A DNA stretch of 64,000 nucleotides from Lyophyllum atratum (lineage: Eukaryota > Basidiomycota > Agaricomycetes > Agaricales > Lyophyllaceae). The stretch spans positions 1-64,000 of the forward strand of contig JACGCN010000038.1 of NCBI GenBank assembly GCA_014905825.1, in the 5' to 3' direction. This document shows positions 23,488 through 36,073 of the stretch, piece after piece. Under the pieces are notes generated by a model. That model made no database searches and was not told where the DNA came from. It was given only the letters and a program-made list of their open reading frames with translations. The first letter of the stretch is position 1. Each line of letters opens with the position of its first letter. Made by a program: the position numbers and the translations under genes.

Positions 23488-26400
23488 GGTACCCTGGGAT
23501 ACCACCCGGCGGTCCGGACAGACCACAGGCTGCAGTAAAGGGCGTAAGTGATGCATCGCTGGCATGGAGAACTTGGATTAAATTTTAGTTTGGCAGGCCA
23601 TCGAGGTTAGAGCGGGTCCCCAGGGGGTCAAGGCGAAGTGGGTGCGCATCGAGCTGCGGAAGGTGGAAACATTGCCTGGTGGAGGCATGTCCAACACGTT
23701 CTATGATTATGTCGGTCCTAGCCCGGTGAATCTCTGGACGTCGAGTGATGAGTATGGACTATTGCGCACTGTGAGTACCACACTATTCGTTTTTGGATTC
23801 ACTCTAAAGCTTGGCCGGTTTCCAGCAAGATTTCCCGTTCTCCATCCGCATACCGGAATCTATACCACCAAGCATCGCACTAGATAACCGAGGCACGTCT
23901 GTCGGCGAGATAACCAACATATGACCATATTCATCTTTCTGTATATCAGCTGGCATACAATATGAACTTGTGGCAAGCTTGTGTACTAAGGGAAAAAAGT
24001 ACGTATAGGGTGTTATCTTTCCTCCTGAGCGTTCTAACTCCATTCGCAGGGGATTCCTACGGAAGAGGAAGTCTGTTGTGGTGTCGACTCAGGCAGCTAT
24101 CATCATCGACAAGCACGAGCTTCATTCGACATGGCCAGTTTATAGTCAGCCTGAGACCCGGCAACTGGTACAAGATGGCTGCACCCTGTTTGTTGATCGT
24201 GGTCAAACCTGTTTTGGGCCTGGAGATCGTATATCCGTCATCGCCCTTCTCAGGTCTGACACGCTCGACAACACCATCCTCCGTGGATTTGAACTCACGC
24301 TGAAGGAATCCACGATATACCGTGCTGGACCACATTCAGGGAAGAAATCCACCGCTCCTCAAGTGAAGGTTATTACGATAAGTGACAGCAAGCTAGCAAT
24401 AAACGCACCTCTGTTTGCCGGCACCGAGCATCGAGCAGAATTGACCTGCTCTATCTCGCCCAACCACACGACGACGTCTCTCAGTTCGGCAAGGCACATC
24501 GACGTCACATATGTCTTAAGTATCAAGGCAATCGTGGATCAGAGGCCGCCCATAGCGATGGATCTTCCCGTTATCGTTTCAAATTGGCAACGGTATGTTG
24601 TGTCTTTTACTGTCAGGGAATTGCCAACATTGACATCTCGCAAACAGGGTGGTCTCCCAAGAAGCTATCAGGTACGCCCATAATCAATTGTCAGAAATCT
24701 CGACTCTGACTTTCCACCACGTAGACGAATTGGCCCCGCTCCTACACTATCTCTCCTACCCATCGGCCCTGCTCAGCATACGATAACGCGCTCTGAACCC
24801 CCTCCTAGCCGATCGCCAGCAGCAGCAACCTTACCTCTTTCGAGGGACAACTACGGAGCGGCACACAATACCCCTGCCAACGCTTACAACACGCTCTCAG
24901 CGGCCGCCGCTTACAACAGTTCACCAGCAAGCAAAGTCGACGAGCTCGGCTATGGATACAGCACGAGACCTACTCATCACCATTCCCTTTCTGCATCCAG
25001 CAACAACTTGGACGACTTTGATCCTCGCCCGCCAGCATCTACACCAAACACCGGTACCGCAAGGAGACCCGGCTCTGCTAACGGACCGAGCACAAACAGG
25101 CTGACTGTTATGAACGCTCAACCGAGCGAGATACCACAGCAGGAGTCAGATCCCCGGCAGCGGACTGGTTCATCTCCGGGTGCAGCTGCGAACCCCCGAG
25201 GACCTTGGCCTACGGCTGAGGATGAGAAGCAAAGGCTTTACGAGGCTGCGAGAGCGAAGGTCGAGAGGGTGCAGGGCGGTGTCGCAAGAGTGACTACTCC
25301 GGTGCGTTTTCCTCCTTTTCATCATGATTTCTGGTTCTGAAGATCCTTCAAGCCACCCCAGGTCGTTGCTACTCCTCCCGTTCAACCTGCCCCTACGCCA
25401 CCCAGGACCGGCCCGTGGCCTACTGCGGAGGAAGAGAAGCTGCGACTATTCAACAAAGCCCAAGCTGCGGTCAAGAAGACCCAAGGGATCGAGTCCACTT
25501 CACCGCCACCTTCACCACACGGAAGAAGCGATTCCGATGGAGCTCGTGCTGCCGAACTTGCTCGACAGCCTTCCAGTAGCGGGACGATTCCCAGCAGCAA
25601 GAAACAGAACACAGCGGCGGAACTCTACTCTCAGGCGATGTCTGCACGAAACCAGGCCATGGAAAGACAACAATCGGCAACCGCATCGCCACGGAAATCG
25701 CCCCCCCAAGCTCCCGTTCCGCAATACCTTACGGCCGAACAAGAGAAGGCGGCGCTAAAGCGATATCAGGAAGCCAAGATGGCTGTGGATCGTGTGCAGA
25801 ATGGGGGGTATGTACCATCTGAGGATGCAGGCGGTCTTCAAACGTCCAGCAGCGGGCCCATTGCGTACGAGCACCTTTACCCTGATACCAAAGGGGCTTC
25901 TTCGTCTTCTCCTGCCCCACCTGCCGCCAATGATTTGCCCCCGCCGTTCGAGATGCCAGCCAACCTCATCCCTGCTTCTCACCTTTCCGAGAAGGAGAGA
26001 CTGCGTCGAGCCTATGAAGAGCAGGATGCCGCTGCTCTGGCCCGCCAGAATCAGAACACCACCCCTGCGCCGAAAGGTTCTCCCCCGCCCTTCTCTCAGT
26101 ACGCGGCCCCGCCAGCTGTCAACGGAAACCATGGCCTATCGGAAAAAGAGATCCTGCGTCGCAAGTTCGAAGCACAGGACGCTCAAGCGCTGAACGCCTC
26201 TCCCGGCCGCGCTTCCCCACCTCAACCACCACCCCGCAGTAACTCCACCTCTGCCATTTCGCCATCGTCTGGCAACCGTAGCCCAAGACCTACCCCTGCG
26301 CCTCCCACAACACCTGGGAAAATCCTGACTGCGGCGGAAGAGAAGGCCTTGCTCAAAGCCCAGTATGCCGCGCAGGACGCCAGAGTTGCTGCTAAGCAGA

Positions 26401-26735
26401 ACCAGCAACATCAGCCGCAGCAGCGGGAAAACGGAGCCGGGTCCTCACGGCCCACTTCGAGCGCGATCCACCCGCCGTCTAGCCCTCCACCCCCGCCGCC
26501 GCTCATGCCCCGTCCTCCTGTTGAGTATATCCAGGAGACGCAGGACGAGGACGCGCGGGTGTCGATGTTCGCTATGAATGGGAAGATCCCCTCCGACGAC
26601 GCGCTGGGGCACTCATTGCCGCTGAAGACGAATACGCCGCCGTTGGACATGACGCCGTTCTCGCCCTTCGTTGCTGGGTTCGAGCACTCGATTCCACCTC
26701 CGCCTCCACTTCCTCCGAAACCCGCTGGGGAGTAG
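23488..26735 (+). CDS. Arrestin-fold protein with long Pro/Ser-rich tail (5' end unresolved)
   Basis: Exons 23488-23543, 23597-23770, 23826-23892, 23950-23998, 24050-24592, 24648-24671, 24725-25301 and 25362-26735 keep one frame to the stop, about 955 residues. The first 300 or so residues look like two arrestin sandwiches: IEVRAGPQGVKAKWVRIEL, FPFSIRIPESIPPSIAL, GIQYELVASLCTKGKKG, DKHELHSTWPVY and TCFGPGDRISVIALLRSD. The rest is disordered and Pro-rich, with a repeated motif (WPTAEDEKQRLYEAA, WPTAEEEKLRLFNKA, LTAEQEKAALKRYQEA, LTAAEEKALLKAQYAA). Such proteins may be trafficking adaptors for ubiquitin ligases; that is inference. The exon ending at 23892 seems to use a GC donor. The start codon was not identified. 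Confidence 0.8.
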
Positions 26736-27262
26736 GTGCTCCGAGCTCGCCTGGCTTCTCTCATCGCTCCTTCTTGCTTCTTTGCTTGTATTATACCACT
26801 ATCCGATACCGTACCGTTCCTTTCCCCACCTATGTTACCTTCTTCCATCTAACCAATCCAATCCCAGTCCACTCCTTATATATCTCCCCCTTTCCTTCTC
26901 TCACCAGTCTCTCCGACTCCTCGTCCCTGGCTATTGCAGGTTATGCTCCATCTCCGAATCTTCCGATATCGATGCACCGGCACTGCCGCACAAAACAAAC
27001 GATCCCACATTCCTTTCCCTTTTCCTTTCATGTTTTACCAAAATACATTATACTTTACAACGCTGTGTCTGACTAGTACAACTACTACGTACGAGGATGA
27101 GATTTGACAGCCTATAGCTAACTAGGAGCGTAGTACAAGGGCGGGGTGTGGTCGTTGCGTGGTGGTGCATGCTGTGATATGATGTGACGTGTACAAGGGG
27201 GCGGTACATATGTAGTTGGAACTCGTTTTGCGAGGAACCTGTTCAGTAATTAATGGAATAGT
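26736..27262. other. Convergent 3' flanks, pyrimidine-rich
   Basis: Lies between the stops of the arrestin-fold gene (+) and HSF1 (-). The first 300 nt are C/T-rich, giving spurious long frames rich in Ser, Pro and Leu. No gene is supported. Confidence 0.5.
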
Positions 27263-29370
27263 TTATTTATTTCTTCTGCGTTTTGAGGCCTTTGCTGGCG
27301 CCGATGTGGAAGCGTCCGTCATAGCCGTAACCTGCGCAGCCAACTCTGAGGCGTCCGATTTGCGCTTCGCCCTCACTGGGCTGATCGGTATCGGCAGCTC
27401 TTGGGGTGTGGCATGGAGTGGTGGTGGTTGGTGAGTGTCAACGTCAAGGCTGATGGGCCCATGTTCAAGGTCGGGGAAGGCCTCGGCACCGTTGCTGAAG
27501 CCCGTATCAGGATTTCCAGTCCCGCCAAATGAATTCAAGAAAGAGTCGAAATCGAACATCGGTTCGCCCGACACGGGCAGGACCGATGCATCGGGGTGGA
27601 TAGCACTCTCCATTGGCGCGGGTGGTGGTGGTGGTGGTGGCGGTTCCGTGTGTACTTCGTCTGCGTCAAGATGCAAGGAGGCTGTACTAGGGGACGAGCC
27701 GGCCGAACCGGTCCCAAGATGTTGGGGGTCGAGTCCGAGGCCGCGGATGAAGGTGTCGATGTCGGTGTTCATGGCATTGACGTCGCGCTCGATGTCCTCT
27801 GCGGCTTTCCATGACTTTGCGGCGTTGGCTTGGCTGTCGTCTGAGAGGCTCATGGTGTCTTGGTCGTCGAAAGATAAGAGCCCGTCGGCGGCGGCCGCTG
27901 GCGTCGTGTGTTTGGGTGAGGGCGATGTAGGGTTAATAAATTGGTTGAAGAGGTCGGAGGTTGGCGTGTATTGGGTAAGTTGGGATAAGGACGAGGTTTG
28001 GGGGTCTTGCGCTGAGATAGGGTCCATGCTGTGGGAGAGCGAAGACAAGAGTTGTTGGATTTGGGCTGGGGTGAGTTGGTTGAGTACGACTTGGATGCGG
28101 GGGTCGAATTCCATATTTGGATGGCGGCTGGGTGTCACTGACCGCTCAATGACATCAGTGGGTTGAAAGGGGCGACCGTCGAGAAAGGGTGTGGGGTGCG
28201 AATTGGACGATGTAGTTCCGTTTGTAGTTGTCGTTGGCGATTGAATAGGTTGTTGGGGCGGATAAGGGGCCTCGGGAGGAGGGTGGTAAGTGCCCAGGAA
28301 TGGGTCAGGCGAGATACGGTCAGAGGCAGGCGACGGAATGGACTGAGGCGTTTCAATCATAGGATAATGGTCTTGAGAGAAAGATTACTCATAGCCCGAA
28401 GAAGGATATGTCGCGACTCACTCTGGTCCAGTTGGTCTCCCATTCCGTTGTACTCATTCTCCGAAACGTCTTTCTCATCTTCAATCGTCACTTTTCCACT
28501 ACGACCGCCCTCTATCAGAAACCTTCTTCGAGGAACCACAGCTCGCGAGGGCATGGATTCCACCACATCCTCCTTATGCGGGCTAGCACGGTTACCGAAG
28601 ACACCAGCTAAGAACTTGACGATCCGGTTGATTGTGTCCTGTTGTTTTTGGTGCTTCGCCCTGGCGTCCATAGCATCCTGCCACAGGAGTTGATTCGATC
28701 GTTTGAGTTCGTTGAGCTCCGCAGATATGGTGGATTGGTGGCGCTTAATCGCAGCAATGCCGTTAACGATAGAATGGATATCGACGACCTGGCCAGAGGC
28801 TAGATTTCCTTGCACTGGAGCTGCAGGATTTGATTCACGCAGATCCATAACGACCTCGTCCCCGGGCTGTGCGGATTGCTTCTTTCGTTGGATGAGACAA
28901 AGAAGGTCGGGCTGGCCCCGATGGAAATTTGCGTGAGCAAAGTTCCAAAACTCTGTGTCCGTTTCACTTCTCAATACACCCTGTTGCAGGTGTGGTATTT
29001 TGTGGAACCCGTACATGTTGAGTTGGCGGACAAAGGATGCGAAGTTCTGATGTTTGAACCAACGACCGAGGACTTCCCGAGCGAACCGTTCGTGATCCAG
29101 CACTATAGTCCATACGTTCAGCACAAGTTTATTATATGAACTCTTGTGGCACACCATAAAACGAGTCTCCTGCCTCTGACCAGCGAATTAATTCGGCGTT
29201 ATTTGGATCATTGACCATCCTTCATGTTACACGTTAGCATTTTATGTCGAGCCTCGAAGACCAACTAACTCATGAAGTTTTTGTAGAAAAGCAGGTACTA
29301 CCTGCCGCGAAGACTTTTGAACGGGGACTGGCTCCCTGTGGCGTGTTAGAGCGACCTGACCTGTCGCCAT
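27263..29370 (-). CDS. HSF1: Heat shock transcription factor (HSF-type DNA-binding domain)
   Basis: Nuclear activator that binds nGAAn repeats. Exons 29370-29270, 29219-29155, 29102-28422 and 28371-27263 join in frame to 651 residues. The winged-helix domain is at about residues 24-125: VVPAFLQKLHEMVND, IRWSEAGDSFYVLDHERFA, the recognition helix FKHQNFASFVRQLNMYGFHK, VLRSETDTEFWNFAHANFHR and GQPDLLCLIQRKK. A heptad region follows for trimerisation (about 165-215). The C-terminal part is Pro/Ser/Thr-rich with acidic patches, including a run of prolines, as expected of activation domains. The core is closest to basidiomycete Hsf1 (KIPHLQQGVL). It ends with a basic KRRRNK tail. Confidence 0.93.
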
Positions 29371-29699
29371 GATAGAGAAACTGAAGCCGTCAAACAGTGG
29401 CAGTGGCCACAAGTTATCTCATCTCTTAACGCTCTTGCCAAACAAATACGGCCAATAATAGAACTCAGGGTGCCCACACCGACCCGAACTCTTTCTTACT
29501 CGATATCTCATCGCCAAACGAGTCGGTTGCCGATGAGGCTCCCTCCCATAATATCTGCCTTGATTTGGACTTGAATGGGGTTCACAAATTATTAAATTCC
29601 GGATTCGAGACAGTAAAACTGTCTCCGTAGAATTTCAATCGCCTGCTTGACTTCCTCTCCTCACTACTTCCAGTCCTCATTCCAAATAAACCCGTCGCT
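29371..29699. other. HSF1 promoter region
   Basis: About 330 nt between the HSF1 ATG and the stop of the next reverse-strand gene. No open frame is supported and no clear nGAAn array was seen. Confidence 0.4.
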
Positions 29700-31294
29700 T
29701 CATCTGCTTCGCCACTCCCTGCTCCGTGTGTAAAGCTCTGGATGCATCTCATGTTCGTTATCTCGCGCATCGTTTCCAGGCCTAGGCTGCATCTCGAGCT
29801 CTTCCATCCCACCACGGCGAGCCGCCCCTGAACTGATAGGAAACGACACCCTCTCCGGCCTGAAGACCATCCCTGAATTGTTGAACGGGTTCCAATGCTC
29901 CATGCGCGATCCCATGTCATCGTGAAGACACGACGAAAGTTCCTCAAGCGCCATCTTCAGAAGCGCATCGTTGTTTTCGTGGACTGTAGCAGAACCTGGG
30001 TTTACAATCCTCCTAAGCATCAGCTCCACTTGGCCTACTCTTGCCGAGAGCCGCATGTGGTTCCTTTGCTGGATAGTAAGATATGTTTCAAGCACTGTGA
30101 AATGTCAATTAGCCATCATAAGATGAGACGGGGTTCTATCGTTGCCTACATTGAGCTCGTCCCTGGCTATCTCCACCTGTTGGCCTCGAAACCTCTATGC
30201 CAGAAGTACTGTCTTCAATCTGCCTTCTGCGGTATTCATCCAATTGTTTTCCTCCATCCGTCAGCTCTCGCTTCTCCGTTTCCTTTCTAAGTGCTTCCGC
30301 CTCATGTGATATTTTTTCTGTCCTCAACTTGTCACGGCTCTCCTTCAAGGTGTCATACTGTGTATTCCTGCGTTCTGTGTTATTCCGGAGCTGAGTTGCT
30401 GGGGACAGCGATGTCGCAAACCCTAGTGTCTCCGGCGGGGAAGGAGATGTACGAGGTGTCGGTGACATGCCGATGTACCCGCTGGTCTTCAAGTGGGGAT
30501 GTGGTATGACTGATGCGGGAAAATTCAAAAGGAGGCTGGGCGTGAAAAGCTCTCGAGACTCCCGTGCAGGTATGGCCCTAGATGGCGAAGCTAGAATATT
30601 CGAATCCGCGTTTGCGAACGCGGATTCTGCGCTCTCCATCGTCCTTTTCCTCTTCTGGCCCCTACTATTACTATGAGTGCTTTGCTCTTGTTCAAAATCT
30701 GCGTTCATCATGTCTGGGGCGTCGTCCATCTCTTCCCTTTTAACTTGCTTCTTCCTCGGTCTACCCATCCTCTTCGTCGTTCCATACGTCTCATACAACA
30801 CCTTGCCCTTCTCAATTGGCACATCAGCACAAGCCGCAGCATACTCCAAAACATAGCTCTTTGTCGTTGAACAGCGTCGATGAGCAGTTTTGCAGGGAAT
30901 ACATCCGACCTTGTCATCTTTTCGTTGACATTCGTCTGCGCACTTGCAAGTCGTGCATGGCTGTCCACCGGGGGTAATTGAGGACTTATCATATTATAGA
31001 TGTGGAAAATAGAAGTGAACTTACGGCGGTAGCATGTCGTGCGAGCCATAGGTCTTTCGCTTGCTTATCTCGTCCAGCTTCCTTCAGCCCCTGCTTGAAG
31101 CGCGACACCATTTTCTCATCGTCCTCCGTAGTAATTTCAGTGACAAGATTGTCCTCATCTTGCTGAAAATGGGTGTCGTTCTCGTCCTCACGATCATCCT
31201 CGAGTTCAATCTCGTCTTCGCCTGAATCGTGCGTGTAGAATAACGGCTTCATTCCGGTAGGTGTGTACCAGTGGCACCCTTTTGCCTCAGCCAT
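29700..31294 (-). CDS. Zn2Cys6-like fungal regulator with coiled coil
   Basis: Exon 1 is 31294-31025 (acidic N-terminus starting MAEAKGCHWYTPTG). Exon 2 is 30960 to about 30178 and the last exon is about 30094-29700. Exon 2 opens with PCTTCKCADECQRKDDKVGC, then IPCKTAHRRC, spacing CX2CX5CX8CX2CX6C. This is close to, but one residue short of, the usual Zn2Cys6 CX2CX6C first half. A basic AT-hook-like GRPRKK follows, then a Ser/Pro-rich linker and a long charged coiled coil. The exon 2/3 junction is unsure: a frame reading VEIARDELN looks coding but does not join cleanly. An alternative start lies at 31339 on a non-ATG codon. Likely a nuclear DNA-binding protein; targets are unknown. Confidence 0.65.
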
Positions 31295-31601
31295 TTTGGC
31301 CCAGGCCCAGGGAAGTCTCGAGGAGCGGGTAAAGGACAACTAGGTAGTGTATTGGGTCGTTCCCCTGGCGTCTCCACTGATATTATCTCTTCCTTAACCG
31401 CCAACTGTGAGTGGCAGAGTAAGCTTCTACAGGAAGCGATGGCGAGGGAACACCCACCTCGCTTTGTATGCTGAGGCTTTTGTCTGTGTGTGCTGGGTAG
31501 TTTGGATGCGACGTACGAAAAGAAGAAGACAGCGACGGCCTTCGTTTTACTGTGACAAATAACGATTAAAATTCAGACGCTCAGCCAAAAAAAACAAAAA
31601 G

Positions 31602-32090
31602 TTATTTCGACAAGGCATTCTCAATAAATTTCGGAGTCTGTAGACGCGACTTTTGGCCCAGATTTTTTCTCAATGGGGCGTTCCGTGAGGTGCCGATGAG
31701 GTGATCCCAGAAACTCAACATTCGGCGGTTGTTACTGACAATAAATTGACTTGGCTGATGTTCTTGAATTGTTGTGATCTTGGGGTTCGCGTTGAGCGTC
31801 GATTGAATGACATTGGAGAAGGCCTCAGACTCATCATGCATATCCGAGTTTGCGAACACGGAAATGGTCTTGTTTTTTGCTGTTCGTGATAGAGACTTCC
31901 AACATGCCGTAGGGCTGTTCTGAAGGTTGAGAAGGATGCTTGGGCGGTATTTGTGCCTACAATGTTTCAAGTAAGCGGTGGCGAAGCCAGGGCCTTACCT
32001 TGGGCTTGACGTCAACGCTTGAGGAAAATAATAACAAGTCGTAGATGAAGAGCGGCTTGACAACTGGTCCCAGATTCTCGTGGGGAGGTC
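31602..32090 (-). CDS. Uncertain small coding region
   Basis: Two reverse-strand segments look coding. An upstream piece around 32000-32090 reads VVKPLFIYDLLLFSSSV and ends at a good GTAAGG donor. A 120-codon frame at 31970-31602 contains DMHDESEAFSNVIQSTL and FIVSNNRRMLSFWDHLIG. The obvious splice between them instead enters a frame that stops after about 40 codons. I do not recognise a family, and the gene may be mis-modelled or decayed. Confidence 0.3.
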
Positions 32091-32150
32091 TGAATGTCGA
32101 TCATATCCGAGTCAAGAGGGAGGGGATGGGCTTGCATATCGACGAACGGA

Positions 32151-32977
32151 CTATTCCTTCTTGTTATTCTGTACTCTTCTCAGCTTCTTACGAAGCCGAC
32201 GCGACGCCAAGATCCAGATAGCAGAGAACAGAGAGACGAAAGGGAGAACATATCCAATCCACCAAAGATGGCCCATCTCCTTGTCTAATTTCTCAACGAA
32301 CGCGTCGACCTGGGCTTTTAACTCTTGAGGCGTCCCCGAGTTATCAATGACGACGTCGGCGTATGCGACTTTGTCAGCGATGGGAAGCTGCGAATTGAGA
32401 CGTGAGGACGCTTCCTCACGCGTTGAGCCATCGCGCGACATCAGACGCTGGAGCTGGAGATCAGGCGAGCTGAAGTGACACGAGTCAGACATCGCTGTCA
32501 GATGGAAGGAGACGATAAACTTCACCAATAAACAACAACGACCTTACCCACCCATTTCGACAGCCCTCCCTCGATCAGCAGTGGTACGTCAAGTACACAG
32601 TACTTCTCGCTGTTGACCCAAAGACCTATCACCTTCATAAACATGGCCCACCGGACTGCCGGGTGCACTATAGCATTCAGCTTCTTCCGTTTCTCCTCGT
32701 CATTGAACACGACGGTTCCGAGCTTCTTACGATCCAGCGTACCATCCGGTAGAAGAATTTCCGTGCCAAACTCCTTGACGATTTTCTTGAGACCGGTTGT
32801 CCCTGGTTCGACAACCTGACGCGCTAGAACATCCGCGTCAACGACGGGTATCTTCTTGTCCTTTAGGATTCTGGAGACCGTAGATTTCCCAGTCGCTATT
32901 CCGCCAGTCAAGCCAATGACTGGTTGTAAAGAATATCAGAAAGCGTAGAGGGTTGGGTGTAGAGACCTACCTAACAT
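32151..32977 (-). CDS. CAB5: Dephospho-CoA kinase
   Basis: Catalyses the last step of coenzyme A synthesis: ATP-dependent phosphorylation of the ribose 3'-OH of dephospho-CoA. Exons 32977-32971 (7 nt, ATGTTAG), 32919-32526 and 32469-32151 join in frame to 239 residues. The P-loop GLTGGIATGKSTVS is at residues 5-18. PVVDADVLARQVVEPG, VHPAVRWAMF, DVPLLIEGG and SPDLQLQRLMSRDG follow, all typical of CoaE. The C-terminus has one hydrophobic span (WIGYVLPFVSLFSAIWILA) followed by a basic tail, suggesting anchoring to an organelle membrane, as in eukaryotic members. The 7-nt first exon is needed to complete VIGLTGG. Confidence 0.94.
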
Positions 32978-33497
32978 TGGATGTTGACCGTTGTTAGCAA
33001 CTTGGTGAGCCAAGGCGTCAGCATAACCTCAGCCGGCCCAAATGTGGCATCAACTCCGAGATCACTCCGAGCACAGCCCCGAGCCTCTTATCCTTGAACT
33101 CCTTCTCCATCAACAACCTACTCCACGACGTCGGCGCTCTGAAGGTTTAAAAGCTGGAACGCCGGAAACCCTATGAATCAAGACTAAGTGACTATAGACG
33201 CCCTCAAGGATCTCTGATAAAAAGGATCCATCGTAAGATGTCATTTTTTGTTATTTACTCGTAACACTGCGTATTGATGCTTTATCCTCTGATCTTAGCT
33301 ATAGGAAGTTCAAATGATACCAAGGCTTCATTTAATCTCCAGTGTACTCCACGCCGGCGGCATATATCTCGGCATTGAATGTTGGCCCTGCTACTTCAGA
33401 CTTGTACATAAAAGAAATGACCGAATCGATAGATGAGTTTGTCTGCTTTATGCTAGTAGACCGTCTACTCCCTTCGCCTGACATCTGTATTTGACGC

Positions 33498-35409
33498 CTA
33501 CCTCTGAGCTGCCGACCCATTTCCAGAGCGGAGCAGGGAACAAGCTGCTGCAGTTCCGCCAAAGGGTTTGCCCTTATCAACCAATTCTTGTTGAATTCGA
33601 ATGGGGGTGAGGTCATTCTCGTCAAGAGCGGAGCGGACAATGTCTGCTGCGCTTGTCGATGTATTTTGGAACCGGGCCATGCGGGATCCAGGACCATACA
33701 ACTCTTCCCACCATCCTTTTACAGCTCGTTCCTGTTCTTCCGCCCAGCCCTGATCAGTCACCTCATCCCACTTTGTGGTGGCAAGAACGACCTTCCTGCT
33801 CGCATCCTGGCCACATAGCTTATGACATACATCCAGATAATCCTTCGTTTTCTTCGTTCGACTCTCAGAAATATTGACGAGGTGGATGACTCCAGCGAGC
33901 TTCATGTGGGCCGTGTAGCTGGAGTCAGACGGTAAGCTTCTATGATCAGATGGGTGACTAAATGGATAATCACGATCGAGCTAGCCAGATAGCTATCCGC
34001 CTCAAAATTTCCATGCCCGATAAGTGTGTGGGGTTGAAACCAGGAGTGTCAACCACCACAATGCGACGAGGTGGCAACGCGGCTGGGTCGGGGATAGGGA
34101 AGGACTGGACATGTTGCGTATGGGATACGGACCCATGGCCTACGGATGCTAACGTTTCACCGATGTAGGCATTGATAAACTGGACACTGAACATGAAATA
34201 ATAAAGCATTCGTGATAAAAAGACTCACTGTGCTTTTCCCTGCGCCTGTGAGACCCAAGATTCTGTTCGTCATATTTGATGTCAGTTTTCAGTAGGTACT
34301 CTTAGACACGGCCTACAAAATTACACAATCGTTGGCAGCGGGATTCTGCATGAACGAATCCGATTTCTGTACCAGCTTCTTCCATCTCTGCTTTGTCGGG
34401 GATTTCTGTAGAACCGAATTTATTTGCCCCTCCGACTAAAGTAAAAACCCAACAAGTAAGTTTGTCAATGAGTGCGAGCTTAGGTAAAGTACTACTCACC
34501 AAGTCGCGTAAAAAAGATAGAAACCGGTATAACACACCCCGCACCTTAGACGAGTCCCCGTTAGACTCCCTGCGATCCTCAGCCATCTCGCGCGTGGTGC
34601 TGATAGGCCCGGCGTCGGGGATATCGTTCCCGAGTATGAACTCTACGATATCTCGTGCGGAATATTCCACATCTTGGAGTGGAAACATACGGGAGCCAAC
34701 GGCAAGCGTCTCCTTCCAGGAATTGTCTCGCATTTGGGCTTCGTATCGTTCCCCTTCCTCCCTCGAAACACCGTTCCACCTTGGAGTGGTCAGGACAGTT
34801 TTTTTGGACACGCTTTTGCCAGACAGCGCTTCAAATAAAACCAAATTCTGCGTCATGGTTCGGGCCATCCTCTGATCATTGATCTTGTGGAAGTAGATCA
34901 CTCCGGCGAGCTTCATTTGGGCGGCGTGACTGAGATGCCGTCGTAGATGAGCATAATTAGCAGCACGCCACGGGAAATACACTTACGATAGTGCTAGCCA
35001 GTCAGCAATTCGACTCAGAATTTCCTGATCATCGATAGATGTGTTGTCCAAGCCAGGGGTGTCGATCACTATGACGCGGCCCGTGGGGTGGGCGAAAATG
35101 AAGGGCTGTATTTGCTCCGTGTGAGACTCGAGGTCATCGCCAACAGATGCTACAGTGTCGTCGAGCAGTTTGTTGACGAACTAGTCGCCACTAATGAGCA
35201 TGAATAATTTACAAGGATCAGATCCGCATACCGAGCTTTTACCAGCGCCAGTAGGACCCATGAGTCTGATGGTTGAGTTGAAGATATTTCCTCGAAAATT
35301 TAGAAAAGTGAATATACACGATGACCCGATCAGTTTCCTTGGGATCTTCCAGAAAGATATCCAGCTTTTTCCCTTTATTGCGCTTCCTTGCACCCTTGCC
35401 TTTGGCCAT
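33498..35409 (-). CDS. Array GTPase 1: two tandem P-loop GTPase domains
   Basis: Eight exons (35409-35318, 35265-35232, 35180-34987, 34929-34500, 34435-34317, 34262-34229, 34179-33974, 33918-33498) join in frame to 509 residues. Domain 1: basic start MAKGKGARKRNKGKK, DPKETDRVIVLMGPTGAGKSS (G1), a Thr-containing switch (DDLESHT), VIDTPGLD (G3) and the variant G4 TTPRWNGV. A linker exon (SEGQINSVLQ...SDSFMQNP) leads to domain 2: LILGLTGAGKST, VVDTPGFN and TTKWDEV, the last keeping a TKxD-like G4. The fold resembles AIG1/septin-type TRAFAC GTPases; family assignment is by motif only. Function unknown. The second half repeats the exon plan of the first, pointing to a fused duplication. Confidence 0.85.
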
Positions 35410-35497
35410 TTCTATCTGTGGAGGTGTATGGGAAGATTTAATGGGGCGTGTCCCTGGGAAGAGTGGTTGAAGTACAAGGAGGAAAAGATCTCCAAGA

Positions 35498-35572
35498 GAC
35501 GTCGGATCTTTTAAATTCGTGCAGGTTTCGTTGAAATGCGCTCGCAGCGTGGTCGACGAAGTTATGTCAAGT
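35498..35572 (-). promoter_or_regulatory. Shared GTPase-array promoter block (gene 1)
   Basis: Read on the reverse strand it contains TTGACATAACTTCGTCGACC, then ACGCTGCGAG and a GCATTTCAACGAAAC...TGCAC motif, then AATTTAAA. It lies about 90-165 nt before the ATG at 35409. Near-identical blocks precede GTPase genes 6, 7 and 8. Confidence 0.6.
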
Positions 35573-36073
35573 CCACGAATCTGAGATTCTGGTTCCTCGT
35601 GGACCGTGCATTGGCGGGAGACATTGAGAGAGAGTCACAAATTTCACCTCCAGGTGCAAGTGCATGGCAATGGGCATGAGGGACCGTTCAGCCACCGGAG
35701 AGAAAGCCCAGGAGGAGGAAACATCGTGGTAGCAACAGGGCCGAAGTCCGATCATCATGTTGGTCAATGTTTGTCCCAAAACTACGTCATCACTTTCGTG
35801 CCACTATCCAGGTCCTACCTGCCACTATCCTACAAATTAAAGACTGCCCCGAATCCCCCTCGCTTTATGCCTCCTGCACCATAAGAGATGTGGCGAGAAT
35901 CGTTGGCCTGTGGACAGTCCCGCGCAGTATCATACTCAATGGGCGGGATATAGACGGTTGATTATTAGATGCGGCGTGGCTGCTACTTCAGACTAAACGA
36001 GGCATTATTGAAGCAACGGGAAAGAAATTGGAGCACGAATTTAACAGCGGCAACCAACCGCACACACTTGCTT

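Noticed and set aside
27435..28166. 243-codon frame antisense to HSF1
   Set aside because: Antisense to the Ser/Pro-rich HSF1 tail; no start context or family.
31294..31339. Upstream start for the Zn2Cys6-like gene
   Set aside because: The frame extends to 31339 but I prefer the ATG at 31294 because no homologue supports the extra 15 residues.
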